Source: RUG563 sp964423675
Lineage (GTDB): Bacteria > Bacillota > Clostridia > Christensenellales > Aristaeellaceae
Direction: 5' to 3'
Assembly (NCBI GenBank): GCA_964423675.1
Contig: CAYRFP010000009.1
Location: forward strand, 1-57,140
Length of the DNA: 57,140 bases
Shown here: one piece after another, positions 25,533 through 33,241 of the stretch
How positions within the stretch are numbered: the stretch's first letter is position 1
How the letters are laid out: each line of letters begins with the position of its first letter
The notes under the pieces: model-generated
Told to the model about the DNA's origin: nothing
Databases searched by the model: none
What the model saw: the letters and a program-made list of their open reading frames with translations, nothing else
Translations under genes and position numbers: made by a program

Positions 25533-26399
25533 TCATACACCGGTTCCGTCAAAGGCCGGAGTGTACGCAACGGTGGCGGAATCTGCTTCCTGGGTGTAGC
25601 CCGAAAGCCCCAGCGCCTGAAAATGTGATAACACCCGCTGATATTCCGCATCCGTCACTCTTCGATCTAACCCCTTCACCTGACACCACGGCTCCGGACT
25701 GTACTGCCGCATGAGCGAAACCGGCACCCTTGGCGGCAACTGCTCCGCAATGAAATCCAATGCCTTGCAGGAATCCCCCGTACAGCCCGGCAAGATTAAA
25801 TGCCGGATTAAAACGCCCCGCTGCATGATTTCTTCACTGTCATAAACCGCTGCGCCCGTCTGACGGCACATTTCTTTGATCGCTTCTGAGGCCACAGCAA
25901 AGTAATCCGGTGCCTGCGCGCACAGGGCGGATAGCCGAGAAGAAACGTGCTTTAGATCCGGCAAGTAAACGTCGACGATCCCGTCCAGCTGCCGAAGCGT
26001 CTCCACGCTCTCATACCCCCCGCAATTCCAAACCACCGGAATCGGCGGCTTGTAAAGCGAAAAAGCCTCTAAAATCGCCGGAATAAACTGTGTGCCTGTG
26101 ACCAGATTCAGATTGTGCGCCCCCTGCGCATAAAGCGATCGAAAGATCTCCGAAAGCCGTTGGGGGGTGATCTCCTCCCCCTGGCCGCCATGACTGATCG
26201 GATAATTCTGGCAGTACGCGCAGCGAAGCGTGCAGCCGGAGAAAAAAACCGCGCCGCTGCCCCGCGTCCCGGAAATGCAGGGCTCTTCCCAGAAATGCAG
26301 CGCCGCCCGCGCCACCTTCGGCAACTCGCCCATCTTGCAGTATCCCCGCTTGTCTTCGCGATTAACCCCGCATTTTCGCGGGCAAAGAGTGCATTCCAT
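25533..26399 (-). CDS. Radical SAM protein, PflX/COG1313-like
   Basis: A 288-aa radical SAM enzyme resembling pyruvate-formate-lyase activating enzymes of the PflX type. The 4Fe-4S motif is CTLRCAYC (Cys56, Cys60, Cys63). An extra N-terminal Cys cluster (CTLCPRKCGVNREDKRGYC) is typical of this group, along with NLNLVTGTQFIPAI and VYLPDLKHVSS. No glycyl radical enzyme lies nearby, so the partner is unknown. It follows uvrB by 34 bp and is probably on the same transcript. Confidence 0.85.
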   Translation of the reverse strand: MECTLCPRKCGVNREDKRGYCKMGELPKVARAALHFWEEPCISGTRGSGAVFFSGCTLRCAYCQNYPISHGGQGEEITPQRLSEIFRSLYAQGAHNLNLVTGTQFIPAILEAFSLYKPPIPVVWNCGGYESVETLRQLDGIVDVYLPDLKHVSSRLSALCAQAPDYFAVASEAIKEMCRQTGAAVYDSEEIMQRGVLIRHLILPGCTGDSCKALDFIAEQLPPRVPVSLMRQYSPEPWCQVKGLDRRVTDAEYQRVLSHFQALGLSGYTQEADSATVAYTPAFDGTGV

Positions 26400-26433
26400 G
26401 CGTTCGTTTCCTTTCTATTGCCGCGCGGCGAAA

Positions 26434-28449
26434 TCAATGCTCCGCCTTGCGCACCCGTTCTCTGCGCCTGCGTGTAGGCTGGTGCTTATCCATAGGTGCG
26501 TCTCCACGAATAGCAAAAAGCTGATCGCGCAGCTTGGCCGCCTTCTCGAAATCCAGCGCCGAGGCTGCGGTGAGCATTTGATCCTCCAGTTGCCGAATCC
26601 ATTCGTCCTTTTCATCCGCTTCCATTTGCTTGGGAATTTCCTCAGACACTTTGTCCGTGATCTCCAGAAGCGCCCGTACCGCCGATTTTACCGATTCCGG
26701 CGTAATCCCATGCTCCTGATTATATGCCTCCTGCAGGGCGCGGCGACGGTTCGTTTCGTTAATGGCATTCATCATGGAATCCGTCGGTCCATCAGCATAC
26801 ATGATCACACGCCCCTCTGCGTTTCGGGCGGCACGGCCAATGGTCTGAATCAAGCTGGTTTCCGAACGAAGAAAGCCCTCTTTGTCGGCATCCAGGATGG
26901 CCACCAGCGCAACCTCGGGCAAATCCAGTCCCTCACGGAGCAGATTAATGCCCACCAATACGTCATATTCCCCCATTCGTAACTCTCGAATCAGCTTTGT
27001 GCGCTCCAGCGTGACAATATCCGAATGCAGATACCGCACTCGAATCCCCAGTTCATCCAGATAATCCGTCAGTTGCTCTGCCATTTTCTTGGTCAGGGTG
27101 GTCACCAGCACTCGCTCATTTTTCGCTACCACCTGATGAATCTCGCTGACCAGATCATCCACCTGCCCAGTGGCCGGGCGCACAATAATTCGTGGATCCA
27201 GCAGCCCAGTGGGCCGAATGATCTGCTCCACAATCTGCTCAGCCTGCCCCCGTTCATAAGGGCCAGGCGTGGCGGAAACATAGATGATCTGCTTTACCCG
27301 CGCCTCAAATTCCGGATACGTCAGCGGCCGATTATCAAAGGCCGAGGGCAGCCGGAAGCCGTAATCCACCAGCGTTTGCTTCCGCGCCCGATCCCCAGCA
27401 TACATCGCCCGAATCTGGGACAGGGTTACATGGCTTTCATCCATCAGCACCAGAAAATCCTTTGGGAAATAATCCAGCAAGCAGAAGGGCGGATCCCCCG
27501 GCTGACGTCCATCGAAATAGCGGCTATAATTTTCAATGCCCGTGCAAAAGCCAATCTCCCGCAGCATCTCAATATCATATCGCGTCCGCTGCGCAATGCG
27601 CTGCGCTTCCAGCAGCTTGCCCTCCTGCTCAAATTCCGCAATCCGTGCGTCCAGGTCCCGCTCGATATGGCGGATGTTTTCCTCCCGGTTGGCCAGGCTG
27701 GTGGCATAATGGGTGGCCGGGAAAATGGCGGCATGCTGCACCGTATGCAGCACATGGCCGTCTACCACCGAAAACTCGCTGACACGATCAATCTCATCGC
27801 CAAAAAACTCCACTCTGACGCCATTTTCACGCTGCCCAGCAGGAATAATCTCCACCGTATCTCCACGAACGCGAAAATTTCCGCGTTCAAATGCAATATC
27901 GTTTCGCTCATATTGCACTTCCACCAGCCGCCGCAACAGCTCGTCTATGCTCATTTCCATGCCTGGACGCAGGGAAATCATCTGCCCTTCATATTCACTG
28001 GGATCGCCCATGGAATAAATGCAGCTAACCGAGGCGACAATAATCACGTCCCGGCGCTCGGCTAGGGCAGCGGTGGCACTATGGCGCAGCCGATCAATTT
28101 CCTCGTTCACCGCAGCGTCCTTTTCAATATAAGTATCCGAGGAAGCGATATAAGCCTCTGGCTGATAATAATCATAATAGGAAACAAAGTATTCCACCGC
28201 GCTATCCGGAAAGAAAGCCTTGAATTCCGAGCAAAGCTGGGCAGCCAGGGTTTTGTTATGCGCGATAACCAGCGTAGGCCGCTGAACCTTTTCAATCACG
28301 GAGGCCATGGTAAACGTTTTGCCCGACCCCGTTACCCCCAGCAGCACCTGCGCCGGCATGCCGGATTGCACCCCACGGGCCAGGGCTTCGATGGCCTGCG
28401 GCTGATCGCCTCTTGCAGTATAGGGCGCTTTTAGCACAAATTGATTCAT
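26434..28449 (-). CDS. uvrB: Excinuclease ABC subunit B
   Basis: A 671-aa UvrB, the damage-verifying helicase-like subunit of nucleotide excision repair. Walker A is GVTGSGKT (38-45). The beta-hairpin that clamps DNA is seen at YYDYYQPEAYIASSDTYIEK, the DESH box at LMDESHVT, helicase motif VI at QTIGRAARN and the C-terminal UVR domain at ALDFEKAAKLRDQL. Length is normal. The frame reaches 28473, but GGGAGG fits the ATG at 28449. No uvrA or uvrC is in the window. Confidence 0.97.
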   Translation of the reverse strand: MNQFVLKAPYTARGDQPQAIEALARGVQSGMPAQVLLGVTGSGKTFTMASVIEKVQRPTLVIAHNKTLAAQLCSEFKAFFPDSAVEYFVSYYDYYQPEAYIASSDTYIEKDAAVNEEIDRLRHSATAALAERRDVIIVASVSCIYSMGDPSEYEGQMISLRPGMEMSIDELLRRLVEVQYERNDIAFERGNFRVRGDTVEIIPAGQRENGVRVEFFGDEIDRVSEFSVVDGHVLHTVQHAAIFPATHYATSLANREENIRHIERDLDARIAEFEQEGKLLEAQRIAQRTRYDIEMLREIGFCTGIENYSRYFDGRQPGDPPFCLLDYFPKDFLVLMDESHVTLSQIRAMYAGDRARKQTLVDYGFRLPSAFDNRPLTYPEFEARVKQIIYVSATPGPYERGQAEQIVEQIIRPTGLLDPRIIVRPATGQVDDLVSEIHQVVAKNERVLVTTLTKKMAEQLTDYLDELGIRVRYLHSDIVTLERTKLIRELRMGEYDVLVGINLLREGLDLPEVALVAILDADKEGFLRSETSLIQTIGRAARNAEGRVIMYADGPTDSMMNAINETNRRRALQEAYNQEHGITPESVKSAVRALLEITDKVSEEIPKQMEADEKDEWIRQLEDQMLTAASALDFEKAAKLRDQLFAIRGDAPMDKHQPTRRRRERVRKAEH

Positions 28450-28512
28450 CTGTTTTTCCTCCCGGCCTGCCAAGCCTTGGCAACAGCAAATTCAGAATAT
28501 TTGTTCGCATTG

Positions 28513-28541
28513 ATTGTACCACATATGCCAGCCTTTGCCAA
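28513..28541 (-). promoter_or_regulatory. uvrB promoter
   Basis: On the minus strand TTGGCA and TACAAT are 17 bp apart. No obvious LexA box was recognised around it. Confidence 0.65.
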
Positions 28542-28707
28542 CAAAAAAATATTGGCTGCGCATGGACGGAGAAACCTGCGCAAACCCGCTTTATTCTGCA
28601 AAAAAATTGCTGGAACCACGAACGCCGCTTTCTCCGGCCGCAGTTTTTTCTGTTTGCCGGGGCACAATGACCGCGAAAAGCAAATTACTCGCGGAGGTGG
28701 CTTGCAA

Positions 28708-29961
28708 ATGCCCAGCTATCAGATCAATCATTCTCCCCGGCTGTCCGGAGAAGTCAGCGTCAGCACAGCCAAAAATGCCGTGCTTCCCATCCTGGCGGCA
28801 GCGCTGCTGACACCGGAGGAAGTGATCATTCGCCGTGTGCCTCAGCTCACAGACACTGCCCACATGCTGGATATTCTCCGTTCCTGCAGTGCAGAAGCTT
28901 CCATGGAAGAAGGCAGCGTCCGCATCCGGGCCGCTGCGCCCCAAAGCCCCGGCGAAAGCGCCCCTCTCCGTTCCATGCGCGCATCCGTGCTGGTGTTGGG
29001 ACCGCTTGCAGCGCGAAACGGCGAATGCGAGCTATCCATGCCCGGCGGCTGCGCCATTGGGCAGCGCCCGATTGACCTGCATCTGAAGGGGCTACAAAAG
29101 CTGGGCGCTAAAATTGAATTAGACGGCGGAACGGTACGGCTCAGCGGCCAGCTGCGGGGGGCGAATATTTACCTGGACTTTCCCAGCGTGGGCGCCACGG
29201 AAAACCTGGTCATGGCTGCTGCATTGGCCAAAGGCGTAACACGGATTGAAAACGCCGCCAAAGAGCCAGAAATCGTGGATCTGTGCCATTTTCTCACAGC
29301 CATGGGCGGGCGCATCGCCGGGGCGGGAACAGCAAATATCATCGTAGAAGGGGTGGAATGCCTGCACGGCGCAGAATACACGCCCATTCCCGATCGAATC
29401 GAAGCCGGTACCCTGGCCTGCGCCGCCGCGCTGACGGATGGCAGCGTGCTGCTTGCTGGCGCACGAAGCGACCATATGCGCGCGCTGCTGTTTAAACTCA
29501 GCGAGGCAGGCGTGATCTGTCAGGAGGACGCCCGGGGGCTTCGGCTTCGGGGCAAAGCCCGTCATCCCATGGAAGCCCGCACCCTTTCCTATCCCGGCTT
29601 TCCCACAGATATGCAGGCTCCACTGATGGTAGTAGCCACCCAGACCCACGGCTTATCCGTTTTCCTGGAAACCATTTTCGAAAACCGATACATGCATGTG
29701 GTGGAACTGAGCCGTATGGGCGCACAGATTCGAGTGGAAGGGCAGCTTGCGCTGATTCAGGGCGGGAAACCGCTAAGCGGGGCCATCGTCACAGCCACAG
29801 ATCTTCGGGCTGCAGCGGCGCTGATGCTGGCCGGGCTATGTGCCCAAGGACAAACGCTCCTGCAGGATCCCAGCGGCCATCTGATGCGAGGCTATGAAAG
29901 TTTGGAAGAAAAGCTGCGACTGCTTGGAGCAGATACGTTCAAAATTATGACAGAGGCTTGA
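28708..29961 (+). CDS. murA: UDP-N-acetylglucosamine 1-carboxyvinyltransferase
   Basis: A 417-aa MurA, the first committed enzyme of peptidoglycan synthesis, adding enolpyruvate to UDP-GlcNAc. The substrate-binding Lys-Asn pair is at 22-23 (TAKNAVLP). The catalytic Cys is at 115 in GGCAIGQRP, so the fosfomycin-sensitive Cys form is retained. The distal part keeps ENRYMHVVEL and the ATDLRAAAAL segment. The open frame runs back to 28441 but lacks family similarity there; GGAGGTGG fixes 28708. Firmicutes often carry two copies; whether this is MurAA or MurAB cannot be told. Confidence 0.95.
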   Translation: MPSYQINHSPRLSGEVSVSTAKNAVLPILAAALLTPEEVIIRRVPQLTDTAHMLDILRSCSAEASMEEGSVRIRAAAPQSPGESAPLRSMRASVLVLGPLAARNGECELSMPGGCAIGQRPIDLHLKGLQKLGAKIELDGGTVRLSGQLRGANIYLDFPSVGATENLVMAAALAKGVTRIENAAKEPEIVDLCHFLTAMGGRIAGAGTANIIVEGVECLHGAEYTPIPDRIEAGTLACAAALTDGSVLLAGARSDHMRALLFKLSEAGVICQEDARGLRLRGKARHPMEARTLSYPGFPTDMQAPLMVVATQTHGLSVFLETIFENRYMHVVELSRMGAQIRVEGQLALIQGGKPLSGAIVTATDLRAAAALMLAGLCAQGQTLLQDPSGHLMRGYESLEEKLRLLGADTFKIMTEA

Positions 29962-29987
29962 CACACTCGCCTGATCCGGGGCAAAAT
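29958..29987 (+). promoter_or_regulatory. Possible promoter of the DUF2238 gene, overlapping the murA stop
   Basis: TTGACA spans the murA stop codon, and CAAAAT follows after 18 bp. The -10 is poor, and readthrough from murA is equally possible. Confidence 0.35.
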
Positions 29988-30016
29988 AAAAATGCCAATA
30001 AGAAGGAGGAACTATC

Positions 30017-30748
30017 ATGAAAAACAAAGGAAGAAAGCACAGCGCCAACGAAATCTTCGCCACCATCCTGTTCATTTCTCTGGCGCTGTCCGTTGTGTTC
30101 TCTGTCGTTCGGTTTATCCAGGCTCCAGCGGAATTGCCCGAAGGCGGTAAGATTGAAAAAATCAAAAACGATTATCTGCTGATGATTCTCCAATGCATGC
30201 TGGGGCTGGTGGTCATGATGCTGCCCTCCGCCATCGCCCGTAAATGGAAGCTGGAAATTCCCAACCCCATTTACATCCTTTATTATGTCTTCCTGTACTG
30301 CGCGGTATTCCTGGGAGAGGTCGCTGATTTTTACTATACCGTGCCCCATTGGGACACCGTGCTTCATTTCTTCTCCGGCGCTATGCTTAGCGCACTGGGA
30401 TTTATCCTGGTGGACCTACTCAATCGCGCGGAGAACGTGCGCGTTAATCTAAGCCCAGTGTTTGTATCCCTGTTCGCGTTTTGCTTTGCGCTGGCCTCCG
30501 GCGCAGTTTGGGAAATCTACGAATACACCGTGGACACCGTGATGCACCTGAACATGCAGAAATATGCTACCGAAGCAGGCATTGAACTGGTGGGCCGGGC
30601 CGCGCTGCGGGATACCATGAAGGACATCATCTTCGATGCGCTGGCGGCGCTGATGGTAGCAGTACTAGGCTATTTTTCCAATATCCGCAAAAAAGAAAGA
30701 ATACGGCAGGATATGAACGCAAATAAAGAAATAACGGCTCCTTTGTGA
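30017..30748 (+). CDS. DUF2238-like integral membrane protein
   Basis: A 243-aa protein with about six transmembrane segments. Conserved polar motifs sit in the membrane: HWDTVLHFFSGAML and AVWEIYEYTVD, both characteristic of DUF2238/YjdF-like membrane proteins. The buried His, Asp and Glu hint at metal or proton handling, which is inference. The start follows AAGGAGG. It lies between murA and ftsH, and the function is unknown. Confidence 0.78.
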   Translation: MKNKGRKHSANEIFATILFISLALSVVFSVVRFIQAPAELPEGGKIEKIKNDYLLMILQCMLGLVVMMLPSAIARKWKLEIPNPIYILYYVFLYCAVFLGEVADFYYTVPHWDTVLHFFSGAMLSALGFILVDLLNRAENVRVNLSPVFVSLFAFCFALASGAVWEIYEYTVDTVMHLNMQKYATEAGIELVGRAALRDTMKDIIFDALAALMVAVLGYFSNIRKKERIRQDMNANKEITAPL

Positions 30749-30755
30749 CAGACGA

Positions 30756-30783
30756 TTGACTTTTTCCCAGCTTGTGCGATAAT
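30756..30783 (+). promoter_or_regulatory. ftsH promoter
   Basis: TTGACT and GATAAT are 16 bp apart. It places the RNA start near 30790, downstream of the longest open frame's start. Confidence 0.65.
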
Positions 30784-30858
30784 GAAATCAGCCGATATTC
30801 TGCCCCTTTTTTCTTCAACGGGGCGCAAGGATGCGGCGCAAACAAGGGAGGAAAATCT

Positions 30859-32691
30859 ATGAAAGAACAGCCTAATCAGCGAAAAAGCCTGATGTATTAT
30901 TGCGGCATTGTGCTCCTGGTCATGCTGCTGCTCAACATCTTCGTGTTCCCTGCGCTGCTTCAGCAGCAGGTAACGGAGGTAAGCTACGATGAATTTCTGA
31001 TGATGGTTAAATCCGGGCGGGTCAGCGAAGTTGCTTATCAAGATAGCCAGCTGGTGTTCATTGCCTCGGCAGATACTTACCGGCCTGCTTATTTCAAAAC
31101 CGGTGTATGGCCCTGGGATAACGATTTAACAGCGCTGCTGGTACAATACGGCGTGCGTTTCTCCGCTGAAATCCCCACCCAGGCCTCGCCGCTGCTCAGT
31201 TTCCTGGTTTCCTTCGTGCTGCCGATGGTGTTCTTCGCCATCATGTGGCGGTTTATCATGCGAGGCATGAACAAGCGCATGGGAGGTGCAAACGCCCTGA
31301 CGCTGGGCAAGGCCAATGCAAAAATCTACATCGAAGCGCAAACCGGAAAAACCTTCAAGGATGTGGCCGGCCAGGATGAGGCCAAGGAAGCGCTGACTGA
31401 AATCGTAGATTTCCTCCACGACCCGGATAAATACGCCGCCATCGGCGCCAAGCTGCCCAAGGGCGCGCTGCTGGTGGGCCCTCCGGGTACCGGCAAAACG
31501 CTGCTGGCCAAGGCCGTAGCTGGGGAAGCCAAGGTGCCCTTCTTCTCCATTTCAGGCTCTGAGTTCGTGGAGATGTTCGTGGGCATGGGCGCGGCCAAGG
31601 TGCGCGATCTGTTTAAGCAGGCACAGGAAAAAGCTCCCTGCATCGTGTTCATCGACGAAATCGACACCATCGGCAAAAAGCGCGATAACGGCGGCATCGG
31701 CGGCGGAAACGACGAACGGGAGCAAACGCTGAACCAGTTACTGGCCGAAATGGACGGCTTTGATGGGCGCAAGGGTGTGGTCATTCTGGCCGCTACCAAT
31801 CGTCCAGAAATCCTGGATCCCGCGCTGCTGCGTCCCGGACGGTTTGACCGGCGCATTCCGGTGGAACTGCCCGATCTGCAAGGCCGTATCGCCATTTTGC
31901 AGGTGCATTCCAAAGATGTGAAAATGGAAAGCGGCATTGACCTTTCTGCCGTTGCCCGTGCCACCTCCGGCGCTTCGGGCGCGGAGCTGGCCAATATCAT
32001 TAATGAAGCTGCCCTGCGGGCCGTGCGCATGGGGCATCACGCTATCGGCCAGAGCGATCTGGAAGAAAGCGTGGAGACCGTGATCGCTGGGTATCAGCGC
32101 AAGGGCGCAGTGATCTCCGATAAAGAAAAGAAAATCATCGCCTATCATGAAATTGGCCATGCGCTGGTAGCCGCCAAACAAAAGCATGCGGCACCCGTAA
32201 CCAAAATCACCATCCTCCCCCGTACCTCCGGCGCGCTGGGCTACACCATGCAGGTGGAAGAGGACGAGCATGTGCTTCTGTCCCGGGAGGATGCCATGAC
32301 CCAGTTGGCCACCCTGACTGGCGGCCGCACGGCCGAGGAACTGGTTTTCGGCTCCATTACCTCTGGTGCTTCCAATGATATTGAAAAGGCTACGCGCCTG
32401 GCCCGGGCCATGGTCACCCGCTACGGCATGAGCCAGCAGTTTGATATGGTGGCGCTGGAAACCATCTCCAATCAGTATCTGGGCGGGGATGCGTCTCTGG
32501 CCTGTTCCGCCGAAACGGCAACCCAGATCGATGCGGAAGTGAATCAGATTATCCGCACTGCGCACGAAAACGCTCGGTCGATTCTTTCCGAAAACACGGA
32601 CGCGCTTCATCGTCTGGCCGCTTATTTGCTGGAAAAGGAAACGATTACTGGCGATGAATTCATGAAGATTCTGAGCGAAGCAGAAGCGTAA
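30859..32691 (+). CDS. ftsH: ATP-dependent zinc metalloprotease FtsH
   Basis: A 610-aa membrane AAA+ protease that degrades misfolded membrane and regulatory proteins. Two transmembrane helices (about 12-34 and 111-131) flank a small extracytoplasmic domain. Walker A is GPPGTGKT (207-214), Walker B is CIVFIDEID, and the pore loop and second region of homology are intact. The zinc site is HEIGH (430-434), with Ile where most have Ala. The frame opens at 30772 but GGGAGG supports the ATG at 30859. Ends at a terminator. Confidence 0.97.
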   Translation: MKEQPNQRKSLMYYCGIVLLVMLLLNIFVFPALLQQQVTEVSYDEFLMMVKSGRVSEVAYQDSQLVFIASADTYRPAYFKTGVWPWDNDLTALLVQYGVRFSAEIPTQASPLLSFLVSFVLPMVFFAIMWRFIMRGMNKRMGGANALTLGKANAKIYIEAQTGKTFKDVAGQDEAKEALTEIVDFLHDPDKYAAIGAKLPKGALLVGPPGTGKTLLAKAVAGEAKVPFFSISGSEFVEMFVGMGAAKVRDLFKQAQEKAPCIVFIDEIDTIGKKRDNGGIGGGNDEREQTLNQLLAEMDGFDGRKGVVILAATNRPEILDPALLRPGRFDRRIPVELPDLQGRIAILQVHSKDVKMESGIDLSAVARATSGASGAELANIINEAALRAVRMGHHAIGQSDLEESVETVIAGYQRKGAVISDKEKKIIAYHEIGHALVAAKQKHAAPVTKITILPRTSGALGYTMQVEEDEHVLLSREDAMTQLATLTGGRTAEELVFGSITSGASNDIEKATRLARAMVTRYGMSQQFDMVALETISNQYLGGDASLACSAETATQIDAEVNQIIRTAHENARSILSENTDALHRLAAYLLEKETITGDEFMKILSEAEA

Positions 32692-32703
32692 TCCAAAGAA
32701 ACA

Positions 32704-32733
32704 GGGAGTCCACCTAATCCGGACTCCTTTTTC
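32704..32733 (+). terminator. Terminator after ftsH
   Basis: GGAGTCC and GGACTCC form a 7-bp stem followed by TTTTTCT. Confidence 0.82.
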
Positions 32734-32780
32734 TATGCGCTGTTTTGGATCAACAAAATTGACGATTGAGCCCACATTCC

Positions 32781-32809
32781 TTGACGCAACAAACAAGACT
32801 TGCTATACT
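32781..32809 (+). promoter_or_regulatory. Promoter of the zinc-ribbon membrane protein gene
   Basis: TTGACG and TATACT are 17 bp apart. Confidence 0.75.
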
Positions 32810-32836
32810 GAATTTGAAGAAAGGAAGTGAACCTCC

Positions 32837-33205
32837 ATGAAAAGCATCAAGCCCGGCCGCGGCCCTTCTGCTTTAAGCGGCATAAGCTTCATTTTTGCAG
32901 CGCTGTTCGGCGTGCTTTGGACAGTGCTGGCCAGCCAGATCGGTGCGCCGCCTGTTTTTTGCCTGTTCGGCGTATTGTTTTCCGTCCTGGCGGTCGTAAT
33001 CGGAATTTACAATTTAATAAATGCAACGCAAAAGAACCGCTTTTCCTCGGTGGACATCGTAGACGAGCAAGAAGAACCCGATCCTCTGAACCAGCGCTTC
33101 GGCTCGGAAAACCAGTTGCCTCGCTATTGTACGCTTTGCGGTGCCAAACTGCCTGTCAAAGCAAACTTCTGCCCCAACTGTGGAGAAAAACAAACCAGCG
33201 AATAA
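32837..33205 (+). CDS. Small membrane protein with C-terminal zinc ribbon
   Basis: A 122-aa protein with two transmembrane segments (about 12-34 and 39-60), a short acidic linker, and a C-terminal zinc ribbon (YCTLCGAKLPVKANFCPNCGE). This layout is common in Firmicutes, but the function is not known. It has its own promoter and shares a bidirectional terminator with the convergent transglutaminase gene. The start follows AAAGGAAGTG. Confidence 0.75.
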   Translation: MKSIKPGRGPSALSGISFIFAALFGVLWTVLASQIGAPPVFCLFGVLFSVLAVVIGIYNLINATQKNRFSSVDIVDEQEEPDPLNQRFGSENQLPRYCTLCGAKLPVKANFCPNCGEKQTSE

Positions 33206-33212
33206 CAACAAA

Positions 33213-33241
33213 ACGGGAGCAAAGATTTGCTCCCGTCCTTT
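33213..33241. terminator. Bidirectional terminator
   Basis: An ACGGGAGCAAA / TTTGCTCCCGT stem with T-rich tails on both sides. It serves the zinc-ribbon gene and the moxR-DUF58-transglutaminase operon. Confidence 0.88.

Noticed and set aside
28441..28707. An 89-residue N-terminal extension of MurA
   Set aside because: It has no family similarity, overlaps the uvrB start and promoter, and a strong ribosome site precedes 28708.
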